This document shows positions 50,005-59,622 of a DNA stretch of 64,000 nucleotides, one piece after another. A program made the translations under genes and the position numbers. Each line of letters starts with the position of its first letter. Within the stretch, counting starts at the first letter, position 1. This DNA comes from Daldinia sp. FL1419 (Eukaryota > Ascomycota > Sordariomycetes > Xylariales > Hypoxylaceae): the NCBI GenBank assembly GCA_025201765.1, contig MU623361.1, positions 124,001 to 188,000 on the forward strand, read 5' to 3'. The notes under the pieces were generated by a model. That model was not told the origin of the DNA. It did not search any database and was given only the letters and a program-made list of their open reading frames with translations.

Positions 50005-50901
50005 TTTTGCTGTGGTATTGATGCGACGGGATGCAACTTGAAGACTTTTGGCGCGCGACCTGCAGTTTGTAGAAATAAAATTGTATGTAGCTATCTTTAT
50101 CAGCGATAACAGATAAGCGCAAAACTGGGCGCAACCCACTTGCCCAACCAGGGAAAGTTTAATAAATCGCCCAGTTAGGTTAGTTAGTAACTAACTCAGT
50201 TGTAACTAAGTCATCATTTAATCATTCATTTATTTAGCTGCGAATTCACAATCACAGCATTCATCGAATAACAAATGTAAACCTGCGGTTCTATCCAACC
50301 CGGATATGCCTATTATATTTAGACACCTAAAATATACCCTTCCGTATCCATGCAAACCCAGTAAATATAACTACCATCAGTCCCTAGAAAATTAACAGGA
50401 GGTAGCATGCAGTTAGATCTTAACCTATCGTCAAATGATGGCTCTTACTATGGGAAAATCGTTCCAAGTAAAGACCCGATATCATATGATACCCTTCTGA
50501 CAGGTTCCCGTGAACGGCTATACCAAGAGTAGTTCGAAACAGAAATTGAAGATAACTTATTGAGAATAGTGCCGACGTTAAAGGATAAAGGTGGCAATCC
50601 ATCTACAAGGATTCAATACTTCGCGGGCATTTAAAGCGTACCTGGTCCAACTTAGGTGTCTGGTAAGCAAGTATAGCACGTGGGAGAGCGAGTAGAGCTT
50701 CTCAGAGTTATAATAGGTAAATAAGTTACTCCAATCAAGATGCAAGTAAATCCTTAAGAGGATAGATACTATTGTTACACTTTGGTTGGCCAGCGTATAC
50801 GTTATAGTTGACATGTCCCCACTGATCGACAGAAGCCTTACGCTGGCCGCAGGTGAGGTAGCGCTATAGACAACTCTAAATCTATCAATTAACTTATTCA
50901 T

Positions 50902-50913
50902 GATTGGCCAATC
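50902..50913. promoter_or_regulatory. Palindromic double CCAAT box
   Basis: GATTGGCCAATC is a perfect palindrome presenting CCAAT on both strands, about 175 bp upstream of the HIS3 start. CCAAT is the recognition core of the fungal HAP/CBC complex. Function here is inference. Confidence 0.4.
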
Positions 50914-51060
50914 TTTGACGCTACAGCTTTCACCGTTGCGTAAGACCGATCCTCGGCGTATCTTAAAAAAAAATTACGATGAGTTTATTAGATTCTCCCT
51001 TATCTACCTACCTAGTTGGCAATTTTTTGGAAAACTAGACGTCAACTCGAAAGTAGACGA

Positions 51061-51080
51061 ATATATACCTAGGTATATAT
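51061..51080. promoter_or_regulatory. 20-bp perfect palindrome immediately before HIS3
   Basis: ATATATACCTAGGTATATAT is self-complementary over all 20 bases and ends 8 bp before the HIS3 ATG. It combines a TATA-like sequence with the ACCTAGGT core found in many spacers of this window. It may lie in the 5' UTR or core promoter. Confidence 0.5.
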
Positions 51081-51088
51081 AAACGACA

Positions 51089-51864
51089 ATGGGTTCCGAA
51101 TCTACGAGTCCGCGATGGGCGGCGTTTACCCGCGACACTAACGAAACCAAGATTCAGCTGGCTCTGAACCTCGATGGCGGGGCATTTCCTGAGCACATCG
51201 ACCCCCGCCTACAAACCTCTGTCGCCGAAGGCCATGCCAGCCAGTCGAGTAAATCGCAAACAATCAGCGTGAATACGGGTATTGGCTTCCTCGACCACAT
51301 GCTCCACGCCTTGGCTAAGCACGCCGGCTGGAGCTTAGCCCTGGCGTGCAAGGGCGACCTCCACAGTACGGATCTACCCAGCTCATCAGCATGTTTTTTA
51401 TGGTGACGATGATAAACGAGAATCCGCTAACGAGGAGTAACATCGCAAAAGTCGACGACCACCACACCGCTGAGGACGTGTGCATAGCCCTCGGATACGC
51501 CTTTGCGAACGCGCTGGGCAGCGCTTCGGGATTAGCACGCTTCGGGTCAGCGTATGCGCCTCTCGACGAAGCACTCTCGCGCGCAGTCGTGGACCTTTCG
51601 AACCGACCGTACAGCGTTATCGACCTCGGCCTCAAGCGCGAGAAGATCGGCGATCTGAGCACCGAGATGATTCCCCATTGTTTGCAGAGCTTCGCCCAGG
51701 GCGCTCGTGTTACCCTGCACGTCGACTGCCTTCGAGGCCAGAACGACCACCATCGCGCCGAGAGCGCCTTCAAGGCCCTGGCTGTGGCGATTAAGCAGGC
51801 TACTACGAGGATACCGGGTAAGGAGGGCGAGGTTCCGAGTACGAAGGGAACTCTGAGCGTGTAG
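51089..51864 (+). CDS. HIS3: Imidazoleglycerol-phosphate dehydratase (histidine biosynthesis)
   Basis: Converts imidazole glycerol phosphate to imidazole acetol phosphate, a middle step of histidine synthesis. 229 aa, in line with fungal monofunctional enzymes. Exons 51089-51365 and 51452-51864; the 86-bp intron (GTACGG...AAAAG) interrupts the first metal-binding motif, giving [13 protein letters not shown] in frame. Metal/substrate motifs seen are [27 protein letters not shown], the segment around [20 protein letters not shown], and [14 protein letters not shown]. The protein starts [10 protein letters not shown]. The start is the first ATG, with an A at -3. Confidence 0.96.
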
Positions 51865-52461
51865 TAGCTTAATAGAAATGGTTAAACTTCTGATATGACC
51901 TGCCTGCATGCTAAAACCTATGCGGTGATCTAGATACCCGGTGACCAATATTTTACCAGATCCGAACCTCTAGTTATAAACATTGCATACCAGCTTCATT
52001 GTTTTACTTTGCTATATCGCTAGGATTATACATTCCCGGCTGCACATCTCCAGCCATCGTTTCTCTGGGTGACTTCAAATTCTCACAGCTGTGCTCCTCA
52101 CATCTAATATAGGTCGATGCGAGAAACGACGCATATACATTGTTATTCATTTAACTTCATTCTGTTATATTCATACCAGCCAAGCAAGATTAGTGCTAGT
52201 GGTTCAAGAGCCCTTTTACGTTACATGCATGATGTAAACGATTTAAGAAACTCAACGCGATCATTTAAGGTTCCGCCACGATGTTCCCAGCCATGTCTAG
52301 CAATTTCATTAGGATTCATATAAAAGCAGCGAGCGACAACGTCCCATATGTCAATCCCGTGCAGGGTATCACTCCCGTTTCATACATATCTTTCCCTTAA
52401 AAGATACCGTTTCCTCCATGTTCCTCAACGGACCCGTCCGTCGAAAGAGCGGTGTGTGCCC
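51865..52461. other. Convergent 3' spacer
   Basis: Spacer between HIS3 and the MARVEL gene, which converge. No gene seen. Confidence 0.6.
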
Positions 52462-53308
52462 TTAGTAGCGGTAACCGGCCGGCGTGGTATGCGCGGTCGC
52501 GGTACCAGTTTCGGGGTACGCCACCTGGCCGTCATACTGGTATTTGTTGTGTACACCGTTTTCCTGGCCAACTGCCGTAGCCTCGGTGTTGTAACTCTGG
52601 CGCATCTGGTCCGGATGAGTGTGCTCAGGCAAGATGTTAGGGTTTTCAGCCTCTGCGGTCTTTTTCCGGCCGAAGAGGCCGAATAAACCTCTGCGCTTGG
52701 CGTAGCCAGACGTGTAGTTGTTGGCAGGACTAGGGCCAAAACGCTGTTCCTTACGTCGGTGACGGACGAGAACAACCTCGAGGAGTGCAGAGAAGACAAA
52801 GAAGATGCTGATATATCAATTAGTAACTTATGCGGTCAATGCCAACTGATGATACTCACATTGCTACGATCGAGACAGCTAGGCAAGCAGTCTCCATCTG
52901 GCAAACTTGATGATATGTAGGATGCTGATTGTTGATTAAGTCCTCGGCACGACCAGTGCCAAAAGGCGTGTCGACCGTACCGGTACAACTGCTGGCTCCT
53001 CCACGAACAGCGCTAGCAACGTAGATGTACGATCCGATAAAGCAGACGTCCAGAACAATGGCGATGAAAGACGTGAAGGGGTGGCCAGCTAGACAACACA
53101 AGAGCAGAAGTCCGAGGATGGTGTAGAGCACACCAATACCCGAGATACCCTCAACGGCGCGCGTCCATGTCGGTATGGGCAGGTTACGGTTAGTAAGCAC
53201 TGCGAGGAAGTACGAGAAGAGAGCGAGGACGAGAGCGCTGCAGCAGAACTGTACACCACGAATAAACCACTGGACTACTTTGAGCGCGAGGCCTGATTTG
53301 GCGCCCAT
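52462..53308 (-). CDS. MARVEL-domain four-transmembrane protein
   Basis: Integral membrane protein of 264 aa, exons 53308-52860 and 52807-52462 (minus), joined AT|C across a 52-bp GTGAGT...ATCAG intron that lies inside the fourth membrane segment. Hydrophobic segments are at about residues 18-39, 54-75, 78-99 and 139-165, the MARVEL topology. An extracytoplasmic loop between segments 3 and 4 carries Cys108 and Cys136. The cytosolic tail of about 95 residues has basic RHRRK and Tyr/Gln/Thr-rich stretches, ending TTPAGYRY. Fungal members of this family sit at the plasma membrane or in vesicle membranes; the specific role is not known. The start MGAKSGLALK is the first ATG. Confidence 0.9.
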
Positions 53309-53979
53309 GATGGCGGTTGTTTGTCAATTCGTGCGATCGAATCGCAGTTGTACGGAGTAGTACGTTGTAGAATGGGATCGGGAAGTTAAAGTTGGGGTTT
53401 AGGTAGGTTGGTAGGGCAAGAGGGTAAGGGTGAGTTGCTATTAGATGAGGATGAGATGAGATGAAAATAAAAAAATAAGCAAGCTTCCAGAGGTCCGGGG
53501 AATAAGGTTAGGAAAGGTCTAAGCGCAAAAAAAAAAAAAAAGAATTGTGCAGGAACAGTAGTAATATAAACTGGGGGTTAAAGGGAAAGGAGATTGAAAT
53601 AGTGAAAAATATGGAAATAATGGAAATAATGGAAATAATAGGTGGGTTAGGATGAACAAGCGTGTGTCACTTTCTTTCAAGTCGGTCAATAAAAAGGAAT
53701 TGACGTTACTTGGATAGGTTATAGGAATGACAAGAATGATTTACATCGAAAGATATTGTTTAGGTTCTCAAGTTTCCTTTTACATCTACACGCTTGTACA
53801 ATATCAGCACGCAGCGGTGGAAGGCCGATGATAGACGCGGTTTTCTACCTGATTCAAAAAGGAATATGTACATTCTGTACCCAAGAAAGAAAGGTAACCT
53901 ACATACCTGCTGCTACCTGCTGCTACCTGAGAACATATTAAAAAGTTAAAACGATGACGAGTGCGGTCAGAGTTTATCC
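53309..53979. other. Promoter of the MARVEL gene and simple repeats
   Basis: Promoter and leader of the minus-strand MARVEL gene. It includes an A15 tract near 53527-53541 and three ATGGAAATA repeats (53611-53639). No gene. Confidence 0.6.
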
Positions 53980-53988
53980 CAATCTGCG

Positions 53989-54116
53989 CAGTATCTTTAA
54001 AATCCCAGGTAAAATCTCATAAAATCCCAACCCATCCACTTTTCCACGTGAGATGGTGGCCCGACACACACACACCTAATTTGTATTGGGTTTAGTCCAA
54101 CCCCCAGCAAAAACAG
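53989..54116 (+). repeat. Left terminal inverted repeat of the mini-element
   Basis: Reads inward CAGTATCTTTAAAATCCCAG to AAAAACAG. It matches the reverse complement of 54423-54550 almost throughout. Confidence 0.85.
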
Positions 54117-54422
54117 AATATCGCGCGGTCGCGTTTTTACATACTACAATTGAAGCTATCGTCAATACCTCAACACCAACGCTACTACCTGCACCACCAC
54201 CACCACCACAATCGTACACGATACCCTCAATGCCAACGCTCACGGCAGTAAGGCTTAATATAACCCTCTTTAATATACATGGGTTATAGAGCATGCAAGG
54301 TTAATTTCAGGGCATACAGCACCTTTTCCAGCCTGAATTTCAAGCACCCGTAGTGCCTTCGCAGCACCAAAATATTTAATATTTTATAAATTAAAATGCG
54401 ACCGGGCAGTTTTCTGGTTTTT

Positions 54423-54550
54423 CTGTTTTTAGTTGGGGGATAGACTAAACCCCATACAAATTAGGTGTGTGGTGGTCGGACCACCAACTCACGTGGAAAG
54501 TGGATGGGTTGGGATTTTATGAAATTTTACCTGGGATTTTAAAGATACTG
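54423..54550 (-). repeat. Right terminal inverted repeat of the mini-element
   Basis: Reverse complement of the left arm with about ten differences. It ends at GATACTG, directly followed by the duplicated CAATCTGCG. Confidence 0.85.
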
Positions 54551-54559
54551 CAATCTGCG

Positions 54560-55049
54560 CCATTACGACAAGGTACCGCCCCTCCATCCCAGCAAACAGC
54601 CCCCCAGCTCAGCTTCTCATTCGACGGAGCCCTGTCGCACTAGTGCCGATCTGCCGGCGTGACGTTGGGTCCCCGACAGGGATAAAGGAAACCAAGATCA
54701 TTGATTCGTTGTTTTATTGTCCAAGCCACACCATCGCGTCATAATGTGTGGCTTCGGCTGCTGGCAGATTTGGCTAGTTTGGCTCATTTAGCCACAGTCG
54801 GTGGTTAATGACGATCGTCATCCGTCCCATCCGTCGCAACAAGGAACCTTCCTTTACGAAAATAAAGAACTTGTTCTTTCGTCCGTAAATTCTTAAATCC
54901 AAATCCGATCTATTTCGGCCTTTTTCTTCACGTGTTTTCCCACCAGGGAAGTCCAGCCAAGCTAGGGAGCTCCTTGAAGATCTGAGGGGTGCCCATTGGC
55001 ATTTCTAAATAACGGTCGTTCGACGGATCTGGTGTACACATGCCGCTGA
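54560..55049. other. Spacer between transposon and retroelement relic
   Basis: No gene. It contains a 9-bp perfect hairpin stem, AAGCCACAC (54723-54731) with GTGTGGCTT (54746-54754). It may be decayed mobile-element sequence, but no coding trace is visible. Confidence 0.5.
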
Positions 55050-55376
55050 TCAAAGGTCGTTCAAGCCTTCCGGTATCGTAACAGATATTTGGGATCTTCG
55101 TCTTTCCGATAACTCGTGAAGACCCCGTGATCTATCCTTAGAGCTCCTTGGAGTGGTGAATATGGTATTCTCATTTTCGACTTTTATCGTTGTGACTGTT
55201 ACTATTCTTTCTATAGACCTCGTGTAAATATTTTTTTTACGAGTGGCTTCATCCCAATCAACTGTAAGCGCACAATATTCGATACTTCCTAGCCGTGTTA
55301 CTGTTTGTGCCAGCTTGTCTGCCAACTCGTTTCCTGTTGCGGTGCCCTTACGTCGGACTCTGAAGTAGGCCAGCAA
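55050..55376 (-). pseudogene. Retroelement relic: RNase H C-terminal fragment
   Basis: A 108-codon minus-strand frame without an ATG start contains TGNELADKLAQTVTRLGSIE, which matches the conserved end of retroelement RNase H domains (pattern GNE-x-AD-x-LAK). This is seen especially in fungal LINE elements and in domesticated RNase H-like fragments. The usual His-Gly-Gly segment before it and the reverse transcriptase are not visible; an in-frame stop lies just upstream. The remainder reads as a degraded C-terminal extension. A short truncated copy is the simplest reading. Confidence 0.5.
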
Positions 55377-56604
55377 TGTCTATGACTTAGTTTAGGGGCG
55401 GGACTAGCAACATGAGATATAACAGCTGAGGCCTTTTGCAAGGTGCTAGGAGCTTTCAACGTATTCTAATTACCACAATAGTATGCCACAGATTGACTCA
55501 AAACATACATACATTATTAATGTTCCATACCAATGTGTCCTATGGAACACGATCATATCATAAGAGTTCAATTTTATATGTTCAGTCGCCTATGCTATCA
55601 TGGGTGGGAGCTGTCTCGCGACCTGTTGTCGTTTCGATATGCGAGCTTCCCAATTTTATACTATAGGTGACTAAACAGTCCTACTTACTGTGTTATAGAC
55701 ATGCGATATCAAAGCACTTAGCATAGGTACCTATGTGCGTAGGTAGACATCGCGCTTGGTTTCGTTTCGATACTTGGAGGCTCTTTACACCAGCCTACGG
55801 GGACTCCCAATATTTTCCTACTATATCACATCCATCTAATAAGTCAAGATCTCACCTTTCGTGATACTACATGTGATTTTAGAATCCCCTCCAGACACAG
55901 CTGCACGCACGTTACCAGGGTTTGTGGGATTTCATACTAAGCATAACCCCATTATATTTTTTTCCAATGGGTTGATGAGAGCCCCAACCGGTGTAGTTAT
56001 AGCTTTACACCCGAAAACTGGATCATGTTATCCTGAGCTGTTGAGAATAATAACTCAGGGGAGTCGCCGGAATCCTACTCCTCAATTATAGGGGCGGGCG
56101 AAAACTTGAGTAAAGGCGCTCCCGTTGTTATACTTATGGAGACTTTAATCGGTATGAGTGTGTCAGTCATGCTTTTATCTGCCCGTCTATGCCCTCTTGC
56201 TGTGTGCCATCTCACCTAAAGAACTGGTGTAGAGACCACTCTTGTATCAGATTATAGAATCATTTAAAGGGGTTATTCTTGTTAGAAGACCATAAAAGGA
56301 CCATTTAATATGCCTGTTAAATCTCTAACATGGCGAGTTCCTTTACCACTAGGTGGGTAAGGGGTTACAATATATACGACCGTCTTGATTCCACTGCATT
56401 TGGATCATGCTACAGATTTGAATCGGATATAAGCGAAAATGCGTTTCCATCGATTCCCCCAAGAAGCAAGGGTGGATGGGGCCCAGATAGTCGGTAAAGT
56501 ATGAATAGAGGTGAACTTACAAGGATTCTTTCGCGTCTCTCCATAGGTAGGCCGTATCATGGTTTGGCATAGAGACTATAACGTGATGAGAAAATACCTC
56601 AAGG
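55377..56604. other. Gene-poor stretch
   Basis: No convincing gene. A 76-codon frame at 55861-56091 (+) starts with GTG and is not recognised. Confidence 0.5.
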
Positions 56605-57404
56605 ATGGGAGCTAAAGTACGTGAATCCAGATATTATCTTAATATATTAAACATGCTAAAGGGTAGCACATACGGCTTGTTAGATAATTGCCGGGCATTA
56701 ACTGTCTGGATGCTACAAATGCCCTCCGACGTATTACGTGAAACATCCGCAATACTCATGAGCACGACGTTTGGAACGTAGTAGGACGAGATCTTCGCGG
56801 GCATCCGATCCAGGGTTAAACGTACCCGTATTAACGTGGCCAATACTTGTGGCATTGGGGATTACGATGAGTATTATCTACGCATATAGCATTCGAAAAA
56901 TAGCGACTCAAAATTCTCACCTCGTTAAGAATGAAGCTCCGGAATATAGTACTAGAAGCCTCTAGTTCAGGGGGCATATAAACATTGTATGATTAAACCA
57001 CATTGAGATACTTGGGTTTCGGATTAACCGCGCATGTTAGGTGGGCGTAGAGGAGACTTGATCATTGACAAGCTCATATAACCCATACCTACGCAGCAGG
57101 TGTGATTATACCGAAATTAGTTCCAGATCTACGGGAACCCCAGAATGAATCCGTATATGGGCTCTCCTATGCTTCAGTTCGATCACCCTGGGTTGTAGCC
57201 AGTTCTGCGGATAAGAGAAGGTCGATGGCTAGTCCAAGGCTGCTCGACATGTATCGTATGCCGCTGCTGAGCCTAGAAGAAATAAATTCGGTACGGCTGC
57301 AGGCCCTAGACCCCTTGAAAGATATTAATACTGCTGCCTCTTCCTTGCTTGATAAGGGAAAGGCATGGATAACTCGCGAACACGATAATAAACCTCGGCG
57401 ATGA
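56605..57404 (+). CDS. Orphan membrane protein candidate, three exons
   Basis: Not recognised. By splicing I obtain a 190-aa frame: exons 56605-56737, 56814-56948 and 57100-57404 (introns GTGAAA...CCAG, 76 bp, and GTACTA...GCAG, 151 bp). It begins MGAKVRESRYYLNILNMLKG, has one clear hydrophobic segment in exon 2 (VPVLTWPILVALGITMSIIY) and a polar tail of about 110 residues encoded mainly by exon 3. Composition is protein-like and non-repetitive, and three open segments connect in phase. However, both donors are weak (GTGAAA, GTACTA) and no homologous family is known to me, so the exon set may be wrong or the whole may be fortuitous. Confidence 0.3.
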
Positions 57405-58623
57405 GCATAACGGCATCGCAGATCTTAACCCCGCAACCAGTGGTTATAGTAGGTAGAGCGGAGCCAATATTTAGCCAAGTAGACGGTTCAGGCGATAGGA
57501 CGAATTTGCAATTTCTTCAGCGCGACATCCATATGCGTCCCACCGCGCCGTGGCGTCAATGAAACTATTCGAGCTGGGCTACTGGGTTGTACACTCGGGA
57601 GGCTACCGTGCAGGAATGCACAAGGTAATTAAGTCTTAGCCCTACAATTGTATGGCGTTCTAGGCGAGAACGAAGAGAATCCGAATTGCTACTTCTTCTC
57701 AGTATTAGTCTGCGATGCCAATGTATATATTGACGGATAAAAGGGGTCAGTTGCTTAGTATCTATAATAACTGATATCTAATTTATCACTTATGCATGTC
57801 GGTACAGTTGACTATATGTAAATCTTTTTCTGTAATACATTAGGAGGTAAGTAGCCTCGAAACCGTGACTTGCATACCCCAACTCTATAAACCGTGGTAT
57901 CTGCCTCCTGGGGCCTACCTAGGAAGTAGGTACTAGGTGACTTATGGGACACGGTCCTAAGATGGCCCTGGTTATATCTGGTCTATCAAACTATATGGTT
58001 GTTACTGATAAGCGCGAGGGTTCTGTGAAGAACATATTGTCCGTACCATAGAGAATGAAGACTATTGAGGAACACATCGGGGAGATGTCGACAACGTACG
58101 TAGGAAATAAATCACGAGCATATCTTCATTATATACCGAAGTATCCAAGCATATTCTATTGCTGTCGTAAGGGTAAAAGGACCCGTATTAGGTATTGCTA
58201 TATCAACGCCACGACAACATAGATACCTGGGTACTCAGGCTTGGCTCGACCGGAAGTTTCCTATTCTTATCACAACACGAGAGTGCACCTGCATCCGAGT
58301 AACACTGTCTCAGCATCTACCCACCTACCCAGTATAGGGGGTTGTAATGAGTTAATTGTTTGGGCCGGGCTGTGTTGCTATCCAAGTCTGCCTTATTGGA
58401 CCTGCTAGCTAGGTACCTATAAAGCTAGGCACAGACGGGGAGAAATTCAAATTTTATTCAGTGCGTTTACGATTGTCAATAGTCGCTTGTTACACGTAGG
58501 CGTTGAGTCTGGCGATAGTTTAACTTCCCATTATGGCGATTAAAAACTCAACAGAAAACGAATGATATCCCACCAATGTGTGGAAGTCATTAATGAAAAC
58601 ATGCTTGCCTGATCGAGATCACA
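57405..58623. other. Gene-poor stretch
   Basis: Nothing recognised beyond CCTAGG-type boxes near 57917 and GGTACC motifs near 58412. Confidence 0.5.
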
Positions 58624-59040
58624 ATGTCGAGTTCTGGTGGCGGCTCACAGGCTATGACTTGGCTAATATGGTGGATGCTGCCGGCTATCCTATTGAGAAG
58701 CAATATCTTCGACATTGCGCCTCATAACAGCAAGCCAGTTGTTAGGCCGTACCTTCCGACGCGGAAGTATGGGCCGGACGATCTTACCATCGCGCACCGC
58801 CTCATGGATTGGATGAAGGCGCGTGGTCGCGGTGCTTACTGCGACCGCTATTTGAGCCTGAAAGCCGTGGGGGAACATCGGGGTTTGGAGAATGGAACGG
58901 GGATTCATAGTTTTATCAGCTATGAGCCCAGTAGTGATGGCGGGGAACCCGACGTCAAAACTTTACTCCTGAGATTTATCACCCTAGGAGGTTTGCCGGG
59001 AAGAACGAATTTAGGTATCGGGGAGCTGTTGCTGGTATAG
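58624..59040 (+). CDS. Short orphan open frame (candidate gene)
   Basis: 138 aa from an ATG at 58624 with A at -3 (acaATG). The N-terminal 30 residues are hydrophobic (AMTWLIWWMLPAILL) and could be a signal anchor. The rest is mixed and charged (GPDDLTIAHRLMDWMKARGR, YCDRYLSLKAVGEHRGLENG). No family recognised and no intron signal needed. It may be a lineage-specific gene or a fragment of a longer one. Confidence 0.35.
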   Translation: MSSSGGGSQAMTWLIWWMLPAILLRSNIFDIAPHNSKPVVRPYLPTRKYGPDDLTIAHRLMDWMKARGRGAYCDRYLSLKAVGEHRGLENGTGIHSFISYEPSSDGGEPDVKTLLLRFITLGGLPGRTNLGIGELLLV

Positions 59041-59622
59041 TGGGAAGTATTATATATACATGTTGTCCGATTGGAGAGTTATTCTATAGACAGGAAAAGA
59101 GCCAAGTTCATGATAAACTATCCTAACTCCCTCTATATTCTGTCTGCGTGAATATTCTTACGAGGAGCTAAGTAGGTCCCGTAGTCGATGTACGTATATA
59201 TGTTGGGATTCGAAAGCCACCTACTTCCATATTAGATCATTAGGGACGAGTCAAAAATCCCATCTCCTGGATGGCAATATGCTCGCCTAGGTATACATCC
59301 TCCTTGTATTGGTGATAACAACGTTATGCGCAATAATGACGTTGGTGCTACCTATATGAGAGACATTAGGCGCTTCTCCATTATGATAAGGACATCATTC
59401 TAGTAAATAATAAAGTGAAAACTCGTGGGAACCTGCCTCTTACTGCAATCCTTGTCCCTAGTAGCCGAGAATATGGCTGTAGGCCTGTTCTCTTACATCT
59501 AATTACTCCCGTCAAAGGGAATCACAAGGCAAGGCTCCATATCAAGGGATCGTAGCCTCAGCTCTCCTTTTCATGCCTTGGACTGGTGTACGGATGAGAA
59601 TTATTACTAGATGCCAAGTCCC
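59041..59622. other. Spacer
   Basis: No gene seen between the orphan frame and the convergent MHF1 gene. Confidence 0.55.

Larger units (their letters stand above)
50005..51088. other. Divergent LOC1-HIS3 intergenic region
   Basis: Shared upstream region of two divergent housekeeping genes. It contains the paired CCAAT palindrome at 50902-50913 and the 20-bp palindrome at 51061-51080. A 107-codon frame at 50578-50901 (-) starts with ATG but has no recognised relative and sits in the promoter, so I do not call it. Confidence 0.55.
53980..54559. mobile_element. Non-autonomous DNA transposon (Mutator-like mini-element) with long TIRs
   Basis: A 562-bp element (53989-54550) is bounded by terminal inverted repeats of 128 bp each: left 53989-54116, right 54423-54550. 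Both begin CAGTATCTTTAAAATCCCAG when read inward and differ at only about ten positions, including a one-base indel. The 9-bp direct repeat CAATCTGCG directly abuts both ends (53980-53988 and 54551-54559) and is the target-site duplication. Long TIRs plus a 9-bp duplication are the hallmark of Mutator-like elements. The 300-bp interior has no transposase, only simple CCA repeats and AT-rich sequence, so mobility would depend on an enzyme supplied elsewhere. Superfamily assignment is inference from TIR length and duplication size. Confidence 0.85.

Noticed and set aside
50578..50901. 107-codon minus-strand frame between LOC1 and HIS3
   Set aside because: It sits in the divergent promoter region, with no recognisable family and no splice links to neighbours.
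54086..54289. 67-codon frame inside the mini-transposon
   Set aside because: It has no ATG start and spans the TIR and CCA repeats. It is not related to any transposase.
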